Below are positions 14,132 through 14,197 of a stretch of 14,197 bases of DNA, one piece after another (position 1 is the first letter of the stretch; every line of letters starts with the position of its first letter). Made by a program: the position numbers and the translations under genes. Source of the DNA: Ignavibacteriales bacterium (GTDB lineage: Bacteria; Bacteroidota; Ignavibacteria; Ignavibacteriales; Ignavibacteriaceae); assembly GCA_020061995.1 (NCBI GenBank), contig JAGUXE010000305.1, positions 1 to 14,197 on the forward strand, written 5' to 3'. The notes below the pieces were generated by a model that saw only the letters and a program-made list of their open reading frames with translations, searched no databases and had not been told where the DNA came from.

Positions 14132-14197
14132 TTAGTAAACTGATTCAGTAGCTTTTGTTTTTCTTAAAAATGTTAAACCGAAACCAAGTAATATTAA
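14132..14197 (-). CDS. malF: C-terminal end of a MalF-like ABC permease, cut by the window edge
   Basis: The last 21 codons of a reading frame that enters from the right edge and ends at TAA (14132-14134). The residues are a hydrophobic stretch LILLGFGLTFL followed by RKTKATESVY, as expected for the last membrane helix and short cytoplasmic tail of a CUT1 permease. It is 18 bases upstream of the MalG-like gene on the same strand, the usual malF-malG order. The call rests mostly on that context, since too little of the protein is visible for motifs. Confidence 0.65.
   Translation of the reverse strand, partial: LILLGFGLTFLRKTKATESVY

Noticed and set aside
1..14197. Mobile elements, CRISPR arrays, tRNA or rRNA genes, and prophage or toxin-antitoxin modules
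   Set aside because: No transposase, no regularly spaced repeats, no tRNA-like cloverleaf or rRNA segment and no phage-type gene was seen; almost all of the window is accounted for by housekeeping and transport genes.

Overview
This is an AT-rich (about two-thirds A+T by eye), gene-dense bacterial window with short gaps, several four-base gene overlaps and few strong Shine-Dalgarno sites. The closest overall match I can suggest is the Bacteroidota/Chlorobi side of the tree, possibly an Ignavibacteria-like organism. The reasons are the low GC, an HPr/enzyme I pair sitting among isoprenoid genes, a PabB-PabC fusion and SLC45-type sugar transporters. This placement is inference, because there is no rRNA gene to anchor it.

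Left part (1-8174, all minus strand, so it reads right to left). The order of transcription is: a PabB-PabC fusion for p-aminobenzoate (folate); type 2 isopentenyl diphosphate isomerase; a polyprenyl (probably geranylgeranyl) diphosphate synthase; HPr; PTS enzyme I; a bifunctional phosphoglucose/phosphomannose isomerase; a lone receiver-domain response regulator; and DNA polymerase IV, which runs off the left edge. From the isomerase to the phosphoglucose isomerase the spacings are -4, 0, -4 and +6 bases, so this block is almost certainly one operon. No sugar-specific PTS component is present, and HPr keeps both His15 and Ser46, which points to a regulatory phosphorelay. A perfect 24-base palindrome lies just upstream of dinB and is a good operator candidate.

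Middle (8175-9649). A 125-base divergent intergenic region separates the PabB-PabC gene from a rightward SLC45/GPH-type sugar transporter. That gene ends at a strong hairpin terminator shared with the convergent operon to its right.

Right part (9650-14197, minus strand). The order of transcription is: the end of a MalF-like permease (cut by the window edge); a MalG-like permease; a second SLC45/GPH-type sugar transporter; and a 759-residue protein that joins an N-terminal STAS domain, an unrecognised middle region and a C-terminal aminoglycoside/choline-phosphotransferase-like kinase. The last gene is the most unusual item. A STAS phospho-switch domain and a kinase-like domain are in one chain, at the end of a sugar-uptake operon that also faces a paralogous sugar transporter. 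Oligosaccharide (maltose-like) uptake is the likely theme of this half; the role of the STAS-kinase protein is unknown.
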